A stretch of 64,000 nt of DNA from assembly GCF_003710815.1 (NCBI RefSeq), contig NZ_RHHP01000015.1, positions 186,001 through 250,000 of the forward strand. Reading direction: 5' to 3'. This document shows, piece by piece, positions 45,327 to 55,079 of this stretch. Numbering within the stretch: position 1 is the first letter of the stretch; each line of letters starts with the position of its first letter. The stretch is from Brevibacillus centrosporus. GTDB taxonomy: Bacteria; Bacillota; Bacilli; Brevibacillales; Brevibacillaceae. Both the position numbers and the translations under genes were made by a program. The notes beneath the pieces are model-generated. The model had not been told where the DNA came from. It ran no database searches and saw nothing but the letters and a program-made list of their open reading frames with translations.

Positions 45327-46223
45327 TGGCTGGATTCCTTTTCCATTGCGCTGGATGAAATCAATAAAGGTCCGTACCTGCTGCGCCATAATGTCGTCCT
45401 GGCGGTACACGAGGCAGATATGGCGGCGATTGACATACCCCGGCAGCTCGTGAACGATCAGTTCTTTCAGCTGGCTTTCGCGGATGACACTTCGTTGAGG
45501 CAAAATGCTGATGCCCATGTTGTGCTTGACCGATTCCTTGATCGTCTCGATCGCACCGAGCTCCATGCGAATTTTCCAGCGAAACCGGTTTTCTTCTGCC
45601 CACAGCTCCGCCAGCTCTCTGGAAGTGGAGCCGTACTCATGCACGAGAAAGGGTTCATTGCGCAAATCACTCAGAGCGATCTCTTCTTTAGCGGCAAGCG
45701 GATGCGAGGGAGACATCACCAATCGCAGCTCGTCGGCAATCAAGGGGATGACATGCAGACCTTCTTTCTGACCCTCTGGCAGCGAGACGATGGCGACGTC
45801 AATTTCAAAGTCGAGCAAGAGCTCCATGATGGCTTTTGCCTTTTTCACGGTCAGCATGGGCAGTACGTTTGGATAGATCGCTTGAAAGTCTGCTAAAAAC
45901 GGAGGCAAGAAATAGGTGGCTGGCGTGTAGCTCGCGCCGATTTTCAGCGTCCCTCTGCCTCCTTCCCGATACTCCTGCACCAGCTGCTCTGCCTCATCCA
46001 GTAAGGTCGTAATTCTCCGTGCATAGGGCAGCATGGCCATCCCTGCTTCGGTGAGGCGCAGCTGCCTAGGCTGCTTGTAGAACAGCTCGACCCCCAAATC
46101 GGTCTCAAGCTTTTTCAAATGAAAGCTGATGGTCGGCTGCTTGACCCTTAACTCCTCGGCTACTTCTGTTAGCGTCCGGCACTGGGCTGCGACGGCAAAT
46201 ACGCGCAATTGCTGAATGTTCAC
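45324..46223 (-). CDS. LysR-family transcriptional regulator
   Basis: 299 residues: N-terminal helix-turn-helix (LRVFAVAAQCRTLTEVAEELRVKQPTISFHLKKLE, shortened here to its core TLTEVAEELRVKQPTISFH) and a two-lobed periplasmic-binding-like effector domain (GTLKIGASYTPATYF onward). GTG 46223 is chosen because GGAGGG lies at correct spacing; the frame extends to 46277. It is divergent from the ABC importer operon and probably controls it through the palindromes at 46245-46286. Confidence 0.9.
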   Translation of the reverse strand: MNIQQLRVFAVAAQCRTLTEVAEELRVKQPTISFHLKKLETDLGVELFYKQPRQLRLTEAGMAMLPYARRITTLLDEAEQLVQEYREGGRGTLKIGASYTPATYFLPPFLADFQAIYPNVLPMLTVKKAKAIMELLLDFEIDVAIVSLPEGQKEGLHVIPLIADELRLVMSPSHPLAAKEEIALSDLRNEPFLVHEYGSTSRELAELWAEENRFRWKIRMELGAIETIKESVKHNMGISILPQRSVIRESQLKELIVHELPGYVNRRHICLVYRQDDIMAQQVRTFIDFIQRNGKGIQP

Positions 46224-46244
46224 GGCCATCCCTCCACAGCCAGT

Positions 46245-46286
46245 ATAGACAGTCTCTATGGAGGTATCAATAAACATAGAGTCTAT
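46245..46286. promoter_or_regulatory. Two ATAGA/TCTAT palindromes in the LysR-importer divergent region
   Basis: ATAGA-CAGTC-TCTAT (46245-46259, T-N11-A type) and ATAGA-G-TCTAT (46276-46286), centred 29 bp apart. The spacing and symmetry suit LysR-type recognition and activation sites. Confidence 0.6.
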
Positions 46287-46378
46287 TTAACACAACCTTA
46301 GCATCCCGTTTACTTTCCTCTTACATAAATGCCGTAGAGTGGTTGGTGAGAAGAAAATGACGTGGGAGGCTATCCTTG

Positions 46379-47515
46379 ATGATTCGTAAAACAATGGGCA
46401 ACAAACTCGCACTATTCACTCTGCTTGTCTCAACAACGCTGGTTTTTGCAGGATGTGGGCAAAGCCCGTCAGGACAAAATGCTTCCGGTGCATCCGGTTC
46501 GTCAGCGACTGCGACGAGCAATCAAACAGAGGCAGCCAGCAAGCCAGCTGCAAGTGAGCCTGCTAGCAGCGCGGACAGCAAATCCAGTGAGCCACTGGTC
46601 GTTTACTTAAATGACTTTGATGAAATCATTGCTCCCATGTTTGAAAAGGAAACAGGCTACAAGCTGAAAGTCGTAGCGGGGAACGGTGCCGAAATCATGT
46701 CCAGGATTGAGGCGGAGAAAGGGAACCCGCATTGGGATGTGGTGTGGATGGACGCAATGCCATCGATCCATCAGCTAGGCAAAAACGGTCAGCTGCTCGA
46801 AGGCTGGACGCCGAAAAATGCGGATAATTTGACCGATGCTTATCAAAAAATGATCCCGGCCAATAAAACGTATTACCCGACAGGCGCTCATGCAGCTTCC
46901 GTCTTGATCTACAACACCAAAGCGGTTTCAGCGGACAAAGCGCCCAAATCGTGGGATGACCTGGTGAAGCCGGAGTTTGCCAATCTGCTCGGCATGGCTG
47001 ACCCTGCGGTAGCAGCACCTGCATATCCCTTTGTCGCCTGGTTCTTTGAACAGCGTGGGATGGAGGGAGGAAAAGCGTACTTCGACCAAATCCTGAAGAA
47101 CGGCACCCATGTCTATCCGAAGAATCCCAATGTGGCAAAAGCTTTGACAGGTGGGGAAATCAAGGCCGCGGCCCTTCAGGAGAGCAATGCGTACGGCATG
47201 AAAAACGACAAAGCGCAAGTCGAGATCGTATGGCCGCAAGAGGGAGCACCTGCTTCCGTTCGCGTAGCAGGGATTCAGAAGGACACGAAAAACGTGGAAG
47301 CCGCAAAAGCGTTTGTCGAGTTCATCCTCGATCCAAAGGTGCAGCAGGAACTGATCGACAAGGGAGAAGAGAGCTACTTTGAACCGTCTGCAAAAGGCGT
47401 AAAGCCGAAAAGTGATCGTGCCGCTGAGGCGAAGCTCGTTGTAGCCGATCCAGAGTGGGCAGCCGAGCACGAAGCGGAAATCAAGCAGTGGTTTGCAGAC
47501 AAAGCGGTGAAGTAA
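46379..47515 (+). CDS. ABC importer solute-binding lipoprotein (FbpA/PhnS-like)
   Basis: 378 residues. Lipobox VFAGC follows a signal peptide, then a Ser/Ala-rich linker and a type II binding fold with VVYLNDFDEIIAPMFEKETG, DVVWMDAMPSIHQL, YYPTGAHAASVLIYNTKAV and EAAKAFVEFILDPKVQQEL. Relatives bind ferric iron, thiamine, polyamines or 2-aminoethylphosphonate; the ligand is not decided by sequence. ATG 46379 (or TTG 46376) follows GGGAGG. First gene of a four-gene operon. Confidence 0.87.
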   Translation: MIRKTMGNKLALFTLLVSTTLVFAGCGQSPSGQNASGASGSSATATSNQTEAASKPAASEPASSADSKSSEPLVVYLNDFDEIIAPMFEKETGYKLKVVAGNGAEIMSRIEAEKGNPHWDVVWMDAMPSIHQLGKNGQLLEGWTPKNADNLTDAYQKMIPANKTYYPTGAHAASVLIYNTKAVSADKAPKSWDDLVKPEFANLLGMADPAVAAPAYPFVAWFFEQRGMEGGKAYFDQILKNGTHVYPKNPNVAKALTGGEIKAAALQESNAYGMKNDKAQVEIVWPQEGAPASVRVAGIQKDTKNVEAAKAFVEFILDPKVQQELIDKGEESYFEPSAKGVKPKSDRAAEAKLVVADPEWAAEHEAEIKQWFADKAVK

Positions 47516-47518
47516 TCG

Positions 47519-49219
47519 ATGAGGATGTTCGGATCATATGGGAATCGGACGGGCTGGCTCGTGCTGGCCCTCCTCTTTTTACTCATTTTGCTGCCCCTCG
47601 CCGCCGTTATCATTCAGGTCTTGCTGCCTGGCGTTTTCTTTGGCCAGTGGAATGTAGGCGATCTGTCCTTGCTGCTGGAGGTTTTCCATAGACCGCTATG
47701 GCTGGCATCGATGAAAAACTCGCTGTTCCTGGGGATAGGCACGACGATCTTTGCGACGCTGCTGGGAGGATTATTAGCTGTCGTACGCTCCAGATGGGAT
47801 TTCCAAACGGCACGGCTCTTGGACTTTGCCGTGTGGATTTTGATCATTACTCCTTCCTTTATTCTCGCGCAAGGCTGGGTGATGTTCGCTGCTGCTGACG
47901 GGCTCGCCAGCAATTGGCTGGGCTGGCACTGGGTTAGCGGGTTCATCTTTCAACCGAGCGGGCTGGTACTGGTCATGGCTCTGAGTAAATTTCCGCTTGC
48001 CTACCTGGCGATCGCAAGCGCTCTGGAATGGAAGGTGGATCGATTGGGGGAGGCGGCCCGCCTATGCGGCAGCTCTGCCTGGACAGCGTGGCGAACGATC
48101 GAATTTCCACTGCTGCTGCCAGCGATTTGTTCGGGGGCGATGCTGGTTTTCATGGATACCATCGGGGATTTCGGCTTGCCGGCCTCCATCGCGACGGTCT
48201 TTCGCTTTCCAACGCTGCCTTATTCCATCTATTCGGCTCTGTATACGTCACCGATTCGTTTTGATATGGCAGGGATCCTGTCCTTCTACTTGGTTTTGTT
48301 CATCGTTTTGGCGATGACTGTGCAGTTCTTTGTCATGCGCAAATCGCGATTTGATTTTCTCTCGTCGCGGGCGATTCGCAGAAAGCCACAGAAGCCGGTG
48401 CGAGGAGGAGTTCTGCTGACGATCCTCAATGTGTGTTTTTTGCTGGTTGTCATCGGAATTCCTTTTGGCACAAATGCCTTTATGTCCGTTTCCGATACAT
48501 CCGGCGCTGCCAGCTTTACGAGTTTGACGATGCGTCATTATGCGGCGTTGCTTGAAAATGCCGGTGCGCTGCTGGACGGGTTGCTTCATTCGCTGAGCAT
48601 TGCCGCAACCGCCGGAATTGTTGGCCTCGTCATTGGGTTTTTGGTGGCGTATGTGCTGACGTACTCGAGCTTTACGTATCGCAGGATGGTAGATGTGATG
48701 TCTTTGGTGTCCTTGGCAGTACCTGGGGTCGTATTGGGGATTGGCTATATCTTCGTCTGGAACCAAAAATGGCTGGAGCCACTTGGCCTGCTTTTGTACG
48801 GAACACCGTGGATCCTGGTGCTGGCAAGTGTGGCTGGTGCCATTCCGATCATCACGCGAATTATTGTAGGGGCGATGGCAAAAGTGCCGGGTCAGCTGCT
48901 AAACGCCGCGCAGATGCAAGGCGCGAGCTTTGGTCAAAGGATACAGGGAATTCTCCTGCCACTGATCAGAGGGTCGCTGGTTTCAGCTGGTTTGGCTGCT
49001 TTTGGCAGCAGTGTCTTTGATCTGGCGTCCACGTCGATTCTGTATCCACCGGATTTTATGACGTTGCCTGTCTTTATCAATAAAGCGTTCGAGGACCTGA
49101 AATTCGCGTATGCGGCTGCTGCAACGCTGACTGGCGGCGGGATCGTCGTCGTCATCATCGTGGTGATGGAATGGTTGTTCAAGCCGAAGAATATGACATC
49201 GGGGAGGGAGATCTCATGA
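47519..49219 (+). CDS. ABC importer permease, two-module fused type (FbpB-like)
   Basis: 566 residues with about twelve membrane helices arranged as two homologous six-helix modules. Each has an EAA loop for ATPase contact (LGEAARLCGSSAWTAWRTIEFPLL in the first; LLNAAQMQGASFGQRIQGILLPLI in the second). Such fused permeases are typical of Fe3+/thiamine/phosphonate-type importers. It starts 3 bp after the binding protein gene, and its stop overlaps the ATPase start (ATGA). Confidence 0.9.
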   Translation: MRMFGSYGNRTGWLVLALLFLLILLPLAAVIIQVLLPGVFFGQWNVGDLSLLLEVFHRPLWLASMKNSLFLGIGTTIFATLLGGLLAVVRSRWDFQTARLLDFAVWILIITPSFILAQGWVMFAAADGLASNWLGWHWVSGFIFQPSGLVLVMALSKFPLAYLAIASALEWKVDRLGEAARLCGSSAWTAWRTIEFPLLLPAICSGAMLVFMDTIGDFGLPASIATVFRFPTLPYSIYSALYTSPIRFDMAGILSFYLVLFIVLAMTVQFFVMRKSRFDFLSSRAIRRKPQKPVRGGVLLTILNVCFLLVVIGIPFGTNAFMSVSDTSGAASFTSLTMRHYAALLENAGALLDGLLHSLSIAATAGIVGLVIGFLVAYVLTYSSFTYRRMVDVMSLVSLAVPGVVLGIGYIFVWNQKWLEPLGLLLYGTPWILVLASVAGAIPIITRIIVGAMAKVPGQLLNAAQMQGASFGQRIQGILLPLIRGSLVSAGLAAFGSSVFDLASTSILYPPDFMTLPVFINKAFEDLKFAYAAAATLTGGGIVVVIIVVMEWLFKPKNMTSGREIS

Positions 49220-50346
49220 CTCCACTACTAGAGGTTCGCGGCGTGCAAAAAAGCTTTGGCAAGCATGACGCCCTGCGCGACATCCAGTTTTCCGTGGCGC
49301 CGGGAGAAATCATCAGTGTTTTGGGTCCATCGGGCTGCGGAAAATCGACTTTGCTGCAAATCATAGCGGGTCTACAGCAGCCGGATGCAGGTGAAATCGT
49401 GCTGCGTGGAAAGACGGTGGCGACTGCCAAAAGTCTCGTGCCGCCGGAGAAGCGCAACATCAATATGGTCTTTCAGGATTATGCTCTGTGGCCGCATATG
49501 AACGTATTTGACAATATCGCGTATGGGCTTACGCGCAAAAAAATGGCGGCAGTGGACATTCGCAAAAAAATCGAGGAATTGATGGCGCTTTTACGACTGC
49601 AGGGTCTCGAGCACCGCTTGCCGCCACAGCTGTCGGGAGGACAGCAGCAGCGTGTTGCCATCGCAAGGGCTTTGGCGACGGAGCCGGACCTGTTGCTTCT
49701 AGATGAACCGCTGTCCAACCTGGATATGCGGCTGCGAATCGCGATGCGCACGGAGATGGCGTATTTGTTTCGCCGGCTCGGAACGACGGTCTTTCACGTC
49801 ACCCATGACCCGGATGAAGCTTTTGCGATGGCGGACCGCCTGATTATCATGCGCTCGGGTGCCATCGACCAGATCGCTGATGCAGCCTCCTGCTACTCTT
49901 ACCCGGCTACCCAGTCGGCAGCGGCGCTACTCGGAGCTGGGAATCAGCTGACAGGCAAATTTGTCTTTCATGAGCATCAGCCGGCTGCTCGCATCGGAGA
50001 ATCCGTGTTGACGGGTATCATCCCAGGCCAGCATGTGCTTCAGTCTGAATCCGTCGTTCATTTGCTCTGCCGCCCAGAAGATCTGCTCTGGCAGGAGGAG
50101 CCATGGACTGCCGCAGCTTGGGCGAGAAAAACGGATGGGGAAATGGGGGATGGCATATGCAGCCAGCTGGCGGCTCGTGTCGTCCACAGTACCTTCGAGG
50201 GCAGCCGATGGCGAATCCTTGCCCAGACGCAGGATGAGCAGCAAGTTACCTATTTTCATTCCAGGTGCATAGAATCAGGTAAGAAAGGGTGGCTGCTGCT
50301 TCCTAGGTCAGCAGCGTATCTCTATCCGCAAATAGACGAAAGGTAG
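49216..50346 (+). CDS. ABC importer ATP-binding protein (FbpC/PotA-like)
   Basis: 376 residues: Walker A GPSGCGKST, Q-loop VFQDYALWPHM, signature LSGGQQQR, Walker B LLLDEPLSNLD, switch His THDPDEAF, then a C-terminal TOBE-like regulatory domain (about 240-370). ATG 49216 overlaps the permease stop. It powers the importer encoded just upstream. Confidence 0.92.
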   Translation: MTPLLEVRGVQKSFGKHDALRDIQFSVAPGEIISVLGPSGCGKSTLLQIIAGLQQPDAGEIVLRGKTVATAKSLVPPEKRNINMVFQDYALWPHMNVFDNIAYGLTRKKMAAVDIRKKIEELMALLRLQGLEHRLPPQLSGGQQQRVAIARALATEPDLLLLDEPLSNLDMRLRIAMRTEMAYLFRRLGTTVFHVTHDPDEAFAMADRLIIMRSGAIDQIADAASCYSYPATQSAAALLGAGNQLTGKFVFHEHQPAARIGESVLTGIIPGQHVLQSESVVHLLCRPEDLLWQEEPWTAAAWARKTDGEMGDGICSQLAARVVHSTFEGSRWRILAQTQDEQQVTYFHSRCIESGKKGWLLLPRSAAYLYPQIDER

Positions 50347-50352
50347 ATCGCT

Positions 50353-50976
50353 ATGTCACGCATCTTGGCTATCTCAGACATCCATGGTCATGTGGAAGGA
50401 GTGAAGCTGCTCCTGCAGAAAGCCGGCTATCAACCGCAGACTGACAAGCTTTTTTTCGTAGGGGATTACATCGACAAAGATCCAAGGACATGGAAATCAC
50501 TCGATTACATCCGCGAAAGAGTCCAGCAAGGGGCAAAAGCCATCATCGGCAATCTGGAGATGTGGTATTTGGAAACCATTCATGAGAAAGGCAGCAGCTA
50601 CCGGCAGGAGATAGGGGAGTGGCTGCAAACATTGCCGACCTACTTGACAGATGAAGATTATATCTTTGTTCACGCTGGCATGCGGCCTCATATCCCGATC
50701 AGCGAGCAAACGCGAGAGGACTTGTTGACGATCCGAAAAGACTTCTGGGGGGCGGAGCAAACACTGCCGCAGAAAATCATTTTCGGGCACACGCCGACGC
50801 ATGTGATGGGAGCAAAGGAAGGCGAGATCTGGTGTCAGCCGGGGCGCATCGGCATTGATACGGGCGCGAAGCATCATATTCGGCTGACACTCGTCGATTT
50901 GACCAATCGCTGCGCCTACTCTTGCTCGACTGAAAAGCAAAGGCTTTACCAGGACACTCGTCTGAGCAGCTGGTAG
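50353..50976 (+). CDS. Metallophosphoesterase (PrpE/calcineurin-like)
   Basis: 207 residues with the calcineurin-like metal motifs SDIHGH, GDYIDKDP, GN, VHAGM and FGHTPTH. The usual GNHE motif reads GNLE here: the metal-binding Asn is kept, but the His that serves as general acid in lambda-type phosphatases is Leu. It starts 6 bp after the ATPase gene, as last gene of the importer operon, suggesting that the imported compound, or a product of it, is a phosphoester (inference). Confidence 0.85.
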   Translation: MSRILAISDIHGHVEGVKLLLQKAGYQPQTDKLFFVGDYIDKDPRTWKSLDYIRERVQQGAKAIIGNLEMWYLETIHEKGSSYRQEIGEWLQTLPTYLTDEDYIFVHAGMRPHIPISEQTREDLLTIRKDFWGAEQTLPQKIIFGHTPTHVMGAKEGEIWCQPGRIGIDTGAKHHIRLTLVDLTNRCAYSCSTEKQRLYQDTRLSSW

Positions 50977-51315
50977 CAGTTCAGAGAAATTCATGTGAAA
51001 GCAGTGACGCATGATTGGCTTGTTTTGTATGAACATACTTTCGAGCAAATAAAAGGGCTTGGGTTCGGGTTCGCACTGGACTTAAGCCCTTTTAATTGAT
51101 CTACCACGTATTTGCAATCCGATCGAACGATCGCTCGACATAGCCAAAACCTATCCCCTCATAGTAAGTGAGCATTGGACATTGCCAGTAGACAGTGATA
51201 AAACAAGTATAAACAAAATTGACCGTGACCGTTTTCGTTGAACACGAACGGTTGCATCCACATTACTGAGAAACGCCGAGACGTTTTTCAAAGTATAATC
51301 AAGGGGGAACGGAAC
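50977..51315. other. Intergenic region with terminator and inverted repeats
   Basis: After the importer terminator (51051-51093) no gene is seen. The region holds a palindrome-like GATCGAACGATC (about 51119-51130) and ACCGTTTTCGT/ACGAACGGT (51228-51252). A TATAAT (51294-51299) lies very close to the next ribosome site. The inverted repeats may be operators of the aminotransferase gene. Confidence 0.4.
51051..51093 (+). terminator. Terminator of the ABC importer operon
   Basis: A 10-bp stem AAAAGGGCTT/AAGCCCTTTT with a 23-nt loop, A/T tracts at both ends. Confidence 0.75.
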
Positions 51316-52530
51316 ATGGAGTATTCCTTTTCAAAATCAGTAGAAGCATTATCCTCCTCGGCTGTCCGGGAAATCTTGAAGCTGACCCAAGGCAATCAAG
51401 TACTCTCGCTCGCTGGAGGCTTACCAGCAGAGGATTCATTTCCAATCGCAGAAATGCGTGAAGCTTTTGATCGTTCATTTGATTTGGGAGCAAAAGCCTT
51501 GCAATATGGTTTGACTGACGGCTATCTTCCGCTGCGTGAGTGGGTAGCTGAACGCATGAAACAGAAACAGATGAATGTTGGCGTGGACAATATGCTGCTC
51601 ACCACCGGCTCCCAGCAGGCCGTCGACTTGCTTTGCCGAGTCTATTTGGACGAAGGCGACGTCGTGCTGGTAGAAAACCCTACTTACTTGGCTGCGGTCC
51701 AACTGTTCCAATTTCGTGGTATTCGCGCCATTCCGGTGGACGGAGACGATGAAGGAATGGATTTGGAGGACTTGGCAGCCAAAATCGCGAAGTACCGTCC
51801 GAAAATGGCGTACGTCATCCCGACCTTCGCCAACCCGACTGGCAAAGTGTGGTCTATGGAACGCCGACTCGGTTTGTTGAAACAATGTAAGGAAAACGAC
51901 ATTTTGATTCTGGAAGACGACCCTTACGGTGAAATCCAGTTTGATGGAAACGCGCCATATCGCTCCATCTTCTCACTCGATGAGCATCCGACTGATTCGT
52001 GTGTAGTCTACACCAGTACATTTTCCAAAATCGTTGCCCCTGGTCTGCGTACAGGATGGGCGATTGGCGACACGCGTGTGATCCAGATGATGGTCAAAGC
52101 GAAGCAAGCAGTGGATCTGCAATCGAGTACGATCGACCAGATTGCGCTGCACCAGCTATTGTCCCAATTTGATCTGGAATCGCATATTGCCAAAATCCGC
52201 GCCTCTTACAAAGAGCGCATGGAGTGGATGCACGAGCTGATGACGAAGCAGCAATGGGCTGGCGTTACATGGGAAAAGCCACGTGGTGGTATGTTCCTCT
52301 GGGTAAACCTGCCTGAAAATGTCGACTCCGAGAAGCTGCTGGCTCTCTGCGTAAAAGAAGGAGTGGCATTCGTTCCAGGCAAACCGTTCTATGCGGAAGA
52401 AGCAAAATCCAACACCATACGCCTGAACTACACGCTGCTGAACAAGGAAGATACAGAGCTGGCCATTACCCGACTGGGCAAAGCCTTGGCTCAATACCAG
52501 CAGCAAAATCAAGCAGTGACACAAGCATAA
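51316..52530 (+). CDS. PLP-dependent aminotransferase (2-aminoadipate/MocR-like aminotransferase domain)
   Basis: 404 residues, fold type I. Motifs: LSLAGGLPAEDSFP, QYGLTDGYLPLREWVAERM, the PTFANPTG loop, and the PLP-Lys site YTSTFSKIVAPGLRTGW. There is no GntR domain, so it is an enzyme and not a MocR regulator. Relatives (LysN/Aro8-type) act on 2-aminoadipate, aromatic or branched-chain amino acids. ATG 51316 follows GGGGGAACGGAAC. Single gene with its own terminator. Confidence 0.88.
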   Translation: MEYSFSKSVEALSSSAVREILKLTQGNQVLSLAGGLPAEDSFPIAEMREAFDRSFDLGAKALQYGLTDGYLPLREWVAERMKQKQMNVGVDNMLLTTGSQQAVDLLCRVYLDEGDVVLVENPTYLAAVQLFQFRGIRAIPVDGDDEGMDLEDLAAKIAKYRPKMAYVIPTFANPTGKVWSMERRLGLLKQCKENDILILEDDPYGEIQFDGNAPYRSIFSLDEHPTDSCVVYTSTFSKIVAPGLRTGWAIGDTRVIQMMVKAKQAVDLQSSTIDQIALHQLLSQFDLESHIAKIRASYKERMEWMHELMTKQQWAGVTWEKPRGGMFLWVNLPENVDSEKLLALCVKEGVAFVPGKPFYAEEAKSNTIRLNYTLLNKEDTELAITRLGKALAQYQQQNQAVTQA

Positions 52531-52545
52531 GCAATAAGCAAAGCG

Positions 52546-52577
52546 AAAAAGACAGCCTAGCATGGCTGTCTTTTTTT
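52546..52577 (+). terminator. Terminator after the aminotransferase
   Basis: The stem AAAAAGACAGCC/GGCTGTC with T7 tail. Confidence 0.88.
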
Positions 52578-52612
52578 GTGCAGGCAGAGGTACGCGAAGC
52601 TAGCTTTCTAGC

Positions 52613-54067
52613 TTACACAAATTTGCTCTCCCCAGTGGACACCATCGCAGAATCCTCGTGAATCATCATTGCCGGGTATTGATAGACAGAGGAGTCTCTG
52701 TCGCACAGTTGAATCCATGCCTCTACACAGCTGGGATCAAAGTGAGTGCCGCTGTTTTTCTGTAAAAAGGAAATGGCCTCTTCATGGGACCAAGCTGTCC
52801 GATAAGCGCGATTGGAAGTGAGGGCATCATACACATCGGCGACGGCAACGATCCGAGCCATGAAGGGGATTTGTCCACCCTGGAGCTGGTCTGGGTAGCC
52901 GCTGCCATCCCATTTTTCGTGGTGCGAGCGAATGATGGATAGCTCGTCTTTCATAAAGCCGAGGTTCTTGCACATTTCATAGCCACGAACGGTGTGCTTT
53001 TCAATCACCTCTCGTTCGCCTGGGGTGAGCTTTCCTGGCTTGTTGAGAATGGGGTCGGGAATTTGGATTTTGCCAATGTCGTGAATAATGGTACCTTGTG
53101 CAACGGCGCGCAGCTGTTCTGGCCTTAGACGCAGCTCTTCTGCCAGCTTAAGCGCATAAAGTGCCACGCGAAAATTATGGCCGGCCGTATAACGATCCTT
53201 GCTCTCCGTAGCCACAATCAGTGCTTTCACACTCGGAGAAAGACAGTTCGTTATCCGCTCAATCGGATCTGTCGTAAACAAGGCACGTATCGCATCAGAT
53301 AAGGAGTGCTTCAATGCGTATTGCCGGTACAGCCCTGTTATCATGACGATCATGGACGCGAGCAGCAGAAAATGATAGATCCACCAGCTGACTCGCCAGG
53401 ATTCGCCCAGCTGCATGATGAGCTGCGAGGTGATCAGCCAACCTGCGCTGTAAACGATGGAGAGCTGGAGGGGAAACTGAGAATACTTGTAGGAACGATA
53501 GTAACGATACATGGTGATCGTATTGAAAAGTACGATGGTGCTCGTTAACAGCACGTTGACGGGTCTAGAATCCACTTGAATCCAATCGGCTAAATGAGGA
53601 AACAGCATACTGACGATCCCCGCGCTGAGCAAAAGCACGGTCCACACGGGAAGCAGAAGGCGGTGCCCACGAGATAGGATTTCGCTCCACCGATGATCGG
53701 CGGGAAAAGAAGACAGCCATAGCCAAAAGGCAGCAAGGAAAATACTGATTTGCGCGGCAACTCCAGGCAAGTGGGTCGCATGAAGCAAAAAATTGGGTGT
53801 GGATAATCCATGGACGGCAAAAGCAGCTGCGAGTGAGAGAAAGGCCAGGGACAGGACTTTTACTTTGCTATTGCGCAAGCGTGAACCAGCGACACCGACT
53901 GAGATGGCAAACAGGGCGCCGAGAAGGGCTACACAGGTGACGATGTAAAAATGCCCCTTTGGCAAAACGACCAACGGATCAAGTGATTCGTTCATTCGTA
54001 AAAACGTAAAGAACAAAAGGGGAACGATTGCGGCAAAGACAGGACCCAAATAGCTGCGAAAGAACAT
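52613..54067 (-). CDS. Membrane HD-GYP domain protein (probable c-di-GMP phosphodiesterase)
   Basis: 484 residues. The N-terminal about 265 residues form eight or so membrane helices; the rest is an HD-GYP domain with TAGHNFRVALYALKLAEEL, the HD pair IIHDIGKIQIPD, the GYP motif HHEKWDGSGYPDQLQGG, and VADVYDALTSNRAYR. HD-GYP proteins hydrolyse cyclic-di-GMP. Metal-ligand His/Asp positions appear intact, so activity is likely. Single gene on the minus strand. Confidence 0.9.
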   Translation of the reverse strand: MFFRSYLGPVFAAIVPLLFFTFLRMNESLDPLVVLPKGHFYIVTCVALLGALFAISVGVAGSRLRNSKVKVLSLAFLSLAAAFAVHGLSTPNFLLHATHLPGVAAQISIFLAAFWLWLSSFPADHRWSEILSRGHRLLLPVWTVLLLSAGIVSMLFPHLADWIQVDSRPVNVLLTSTIVLFNTITMYRYYRSYKYSQFPLQLSIVYSAGWLITSQLIMQLGESWRVSWWIYHFLLLASMIVMITGLYRQYALKHSLSDAIRALFTTDPIERITNCLSPSVKALIVATESKDRYTAGHNFRVALYALKLAEELRLRPEQLRAVAQGTIIHDIGKIQIPDPILNKPGKLTPGEREVIEKHTVRGYEMCKNLGFMKDELSIIRSHHEKWDGSGYPDQLQGGQIPFMARIVAVADVYDALTSNRAYRTAWSHEEAISFLQKNSGTHFDPSCVEAWIQLCDRDSSVYQYPAMMIHEDSAMVSTGESKFV

Positions 54068-54127
54068 GAAAAACAGTCACCCACTTCAAGAAAATATCAC
54101 CAGTACTCCTATCTCATCTCTTTATGG

Positions 54128-54174
54128 AAAAAGGCGGACCAATTGCTAAGCTTAGTCAATTGATCCGCCTTTTT
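54128..54174. terminator. Bidirectional terminator-like hairpin
   Basis: AAAAAGGCGGA/TCCGCCTTTTT with an inner CAATTG pairing, located downstream of the encapsulin gene (minus strand) and upstream of the HD-GYP gene. Confidence 0.8.
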
Positions 54175-54197
54175 AAGTTCCTAGCTGATGGCAAACC

Positions 54198-55046
54198 TTA
54201 TTCTTCTGTCTCTTCCAGTGTGCAGATCGCACTTGGACGCTTAATGCGAAGGACCACGCATTCATAGACGCGGAACAGGCTGTTCATTTGTTCGTCTCCG
54301 AGGAAAGCAGAGTCGAAATCTTCCGCGATGGCCAAGTCGAGATTGTGGCGGCCAGTAGCGACGAGGACACCGCTGCGTCCTTTGATCGTTGGCGATTGGA
54401 AAACACCGTCTGTTACGAGATTGCGCACGTGCTCGATCTCGAGTACGTTTGTTCCTTTGTGTACACGGTGCAGCAGGGCGTACAGCTCAGGAGAAACTAC
54501 GAGTGCATAAGGACCGCTGTGACCCATTTTCAGCAGCTTATTGCGAGCTTCCACGATGTCGGCAAATGCATTGCCGGACTCCATCCAGTCGCTCTTCAGA
54601 TGGGTGAGGCGTCCTTTCACGTTCATCAAGCCCGGCAGATCGAATTCTGCAGCGCCATTGAAAATCAGATCGTCTTCCATCAGGGCGCCGCCGGCAGCTG
54701 CATTGGCAGCCGCACTCATGTCGAGTGGCATGCCCAGTGTACGAGCTTGCGCGACATCACGCCAGTAGAGCATGAAGTCTTTATACAGGATCGGGATAGT
54801 CATGCTGACACGGCGACTAGGCTGGGTCATTTCCAGCGACTCACCACGCAGGCTCAATCCACCGAAGCGGGACTCATCATAAACATCGTTGGTGATGGTC
54901 TGAATCCCTTCACCCAATGGTCCGTAGATATCGATAAAACGACGGCCAACCAGTTGACGGCGAGCCATGTCGATAACAGTTGCGTCCAGTTGGTTCCATT
55001 CTTCGTTCGTCAGGGGAGAATCCGGGTATTTACGAAGCTTGTCCAT
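54198..55046 (-). CDS. Family 1 encapsulin shell protein
   Basis: 282 residues with the HK97-like encapsulin pattern: start MDKLRKYPDSPLTNEEWNQL, ARRQLVGRRFIDIYGPLG, AAEFDLPGLMNVKG, and the end region LDLAIAEDFDSAFLG. It self-assembles into a protein nanocompartment. It lies 33 bp after a cargo gene ending in the IMEF targeting tail, so the compartment is of the iron-mineralizing Firmicute type, where large shells of this kind store iron. The ATG follows GGAGGT. Confidence 0.95.
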   Translation of the reverse strand: MDKLRKYPDSPLTNEEWNQLDATVIDMARRQLVGRRFIDIYGPLGEGIQTITNDVYDESRFGGLSLRGESLEMTQPSRRVSMTIPILYKDFMLYWRDVAQARTLGMPLDMSAAANAAAGGALMEDDLIFNGAAEFDLPGLMNVKGRLTHLKSDWMESGNAFADIVEARNKLLKMGHSGPYALVVSPELYALLHRVHKGTNVLEIEHVRNLVTDGVFQSPTIKGRSGVLVATGRHNLDLAIAEDFDSAFLGDEQMNSLFRVYECVVLRIKRPSAICTLEETEE

Positions 55047-55079
55047 AGCGTTACCTCCAAGTCATACAGGATCGTTCTA

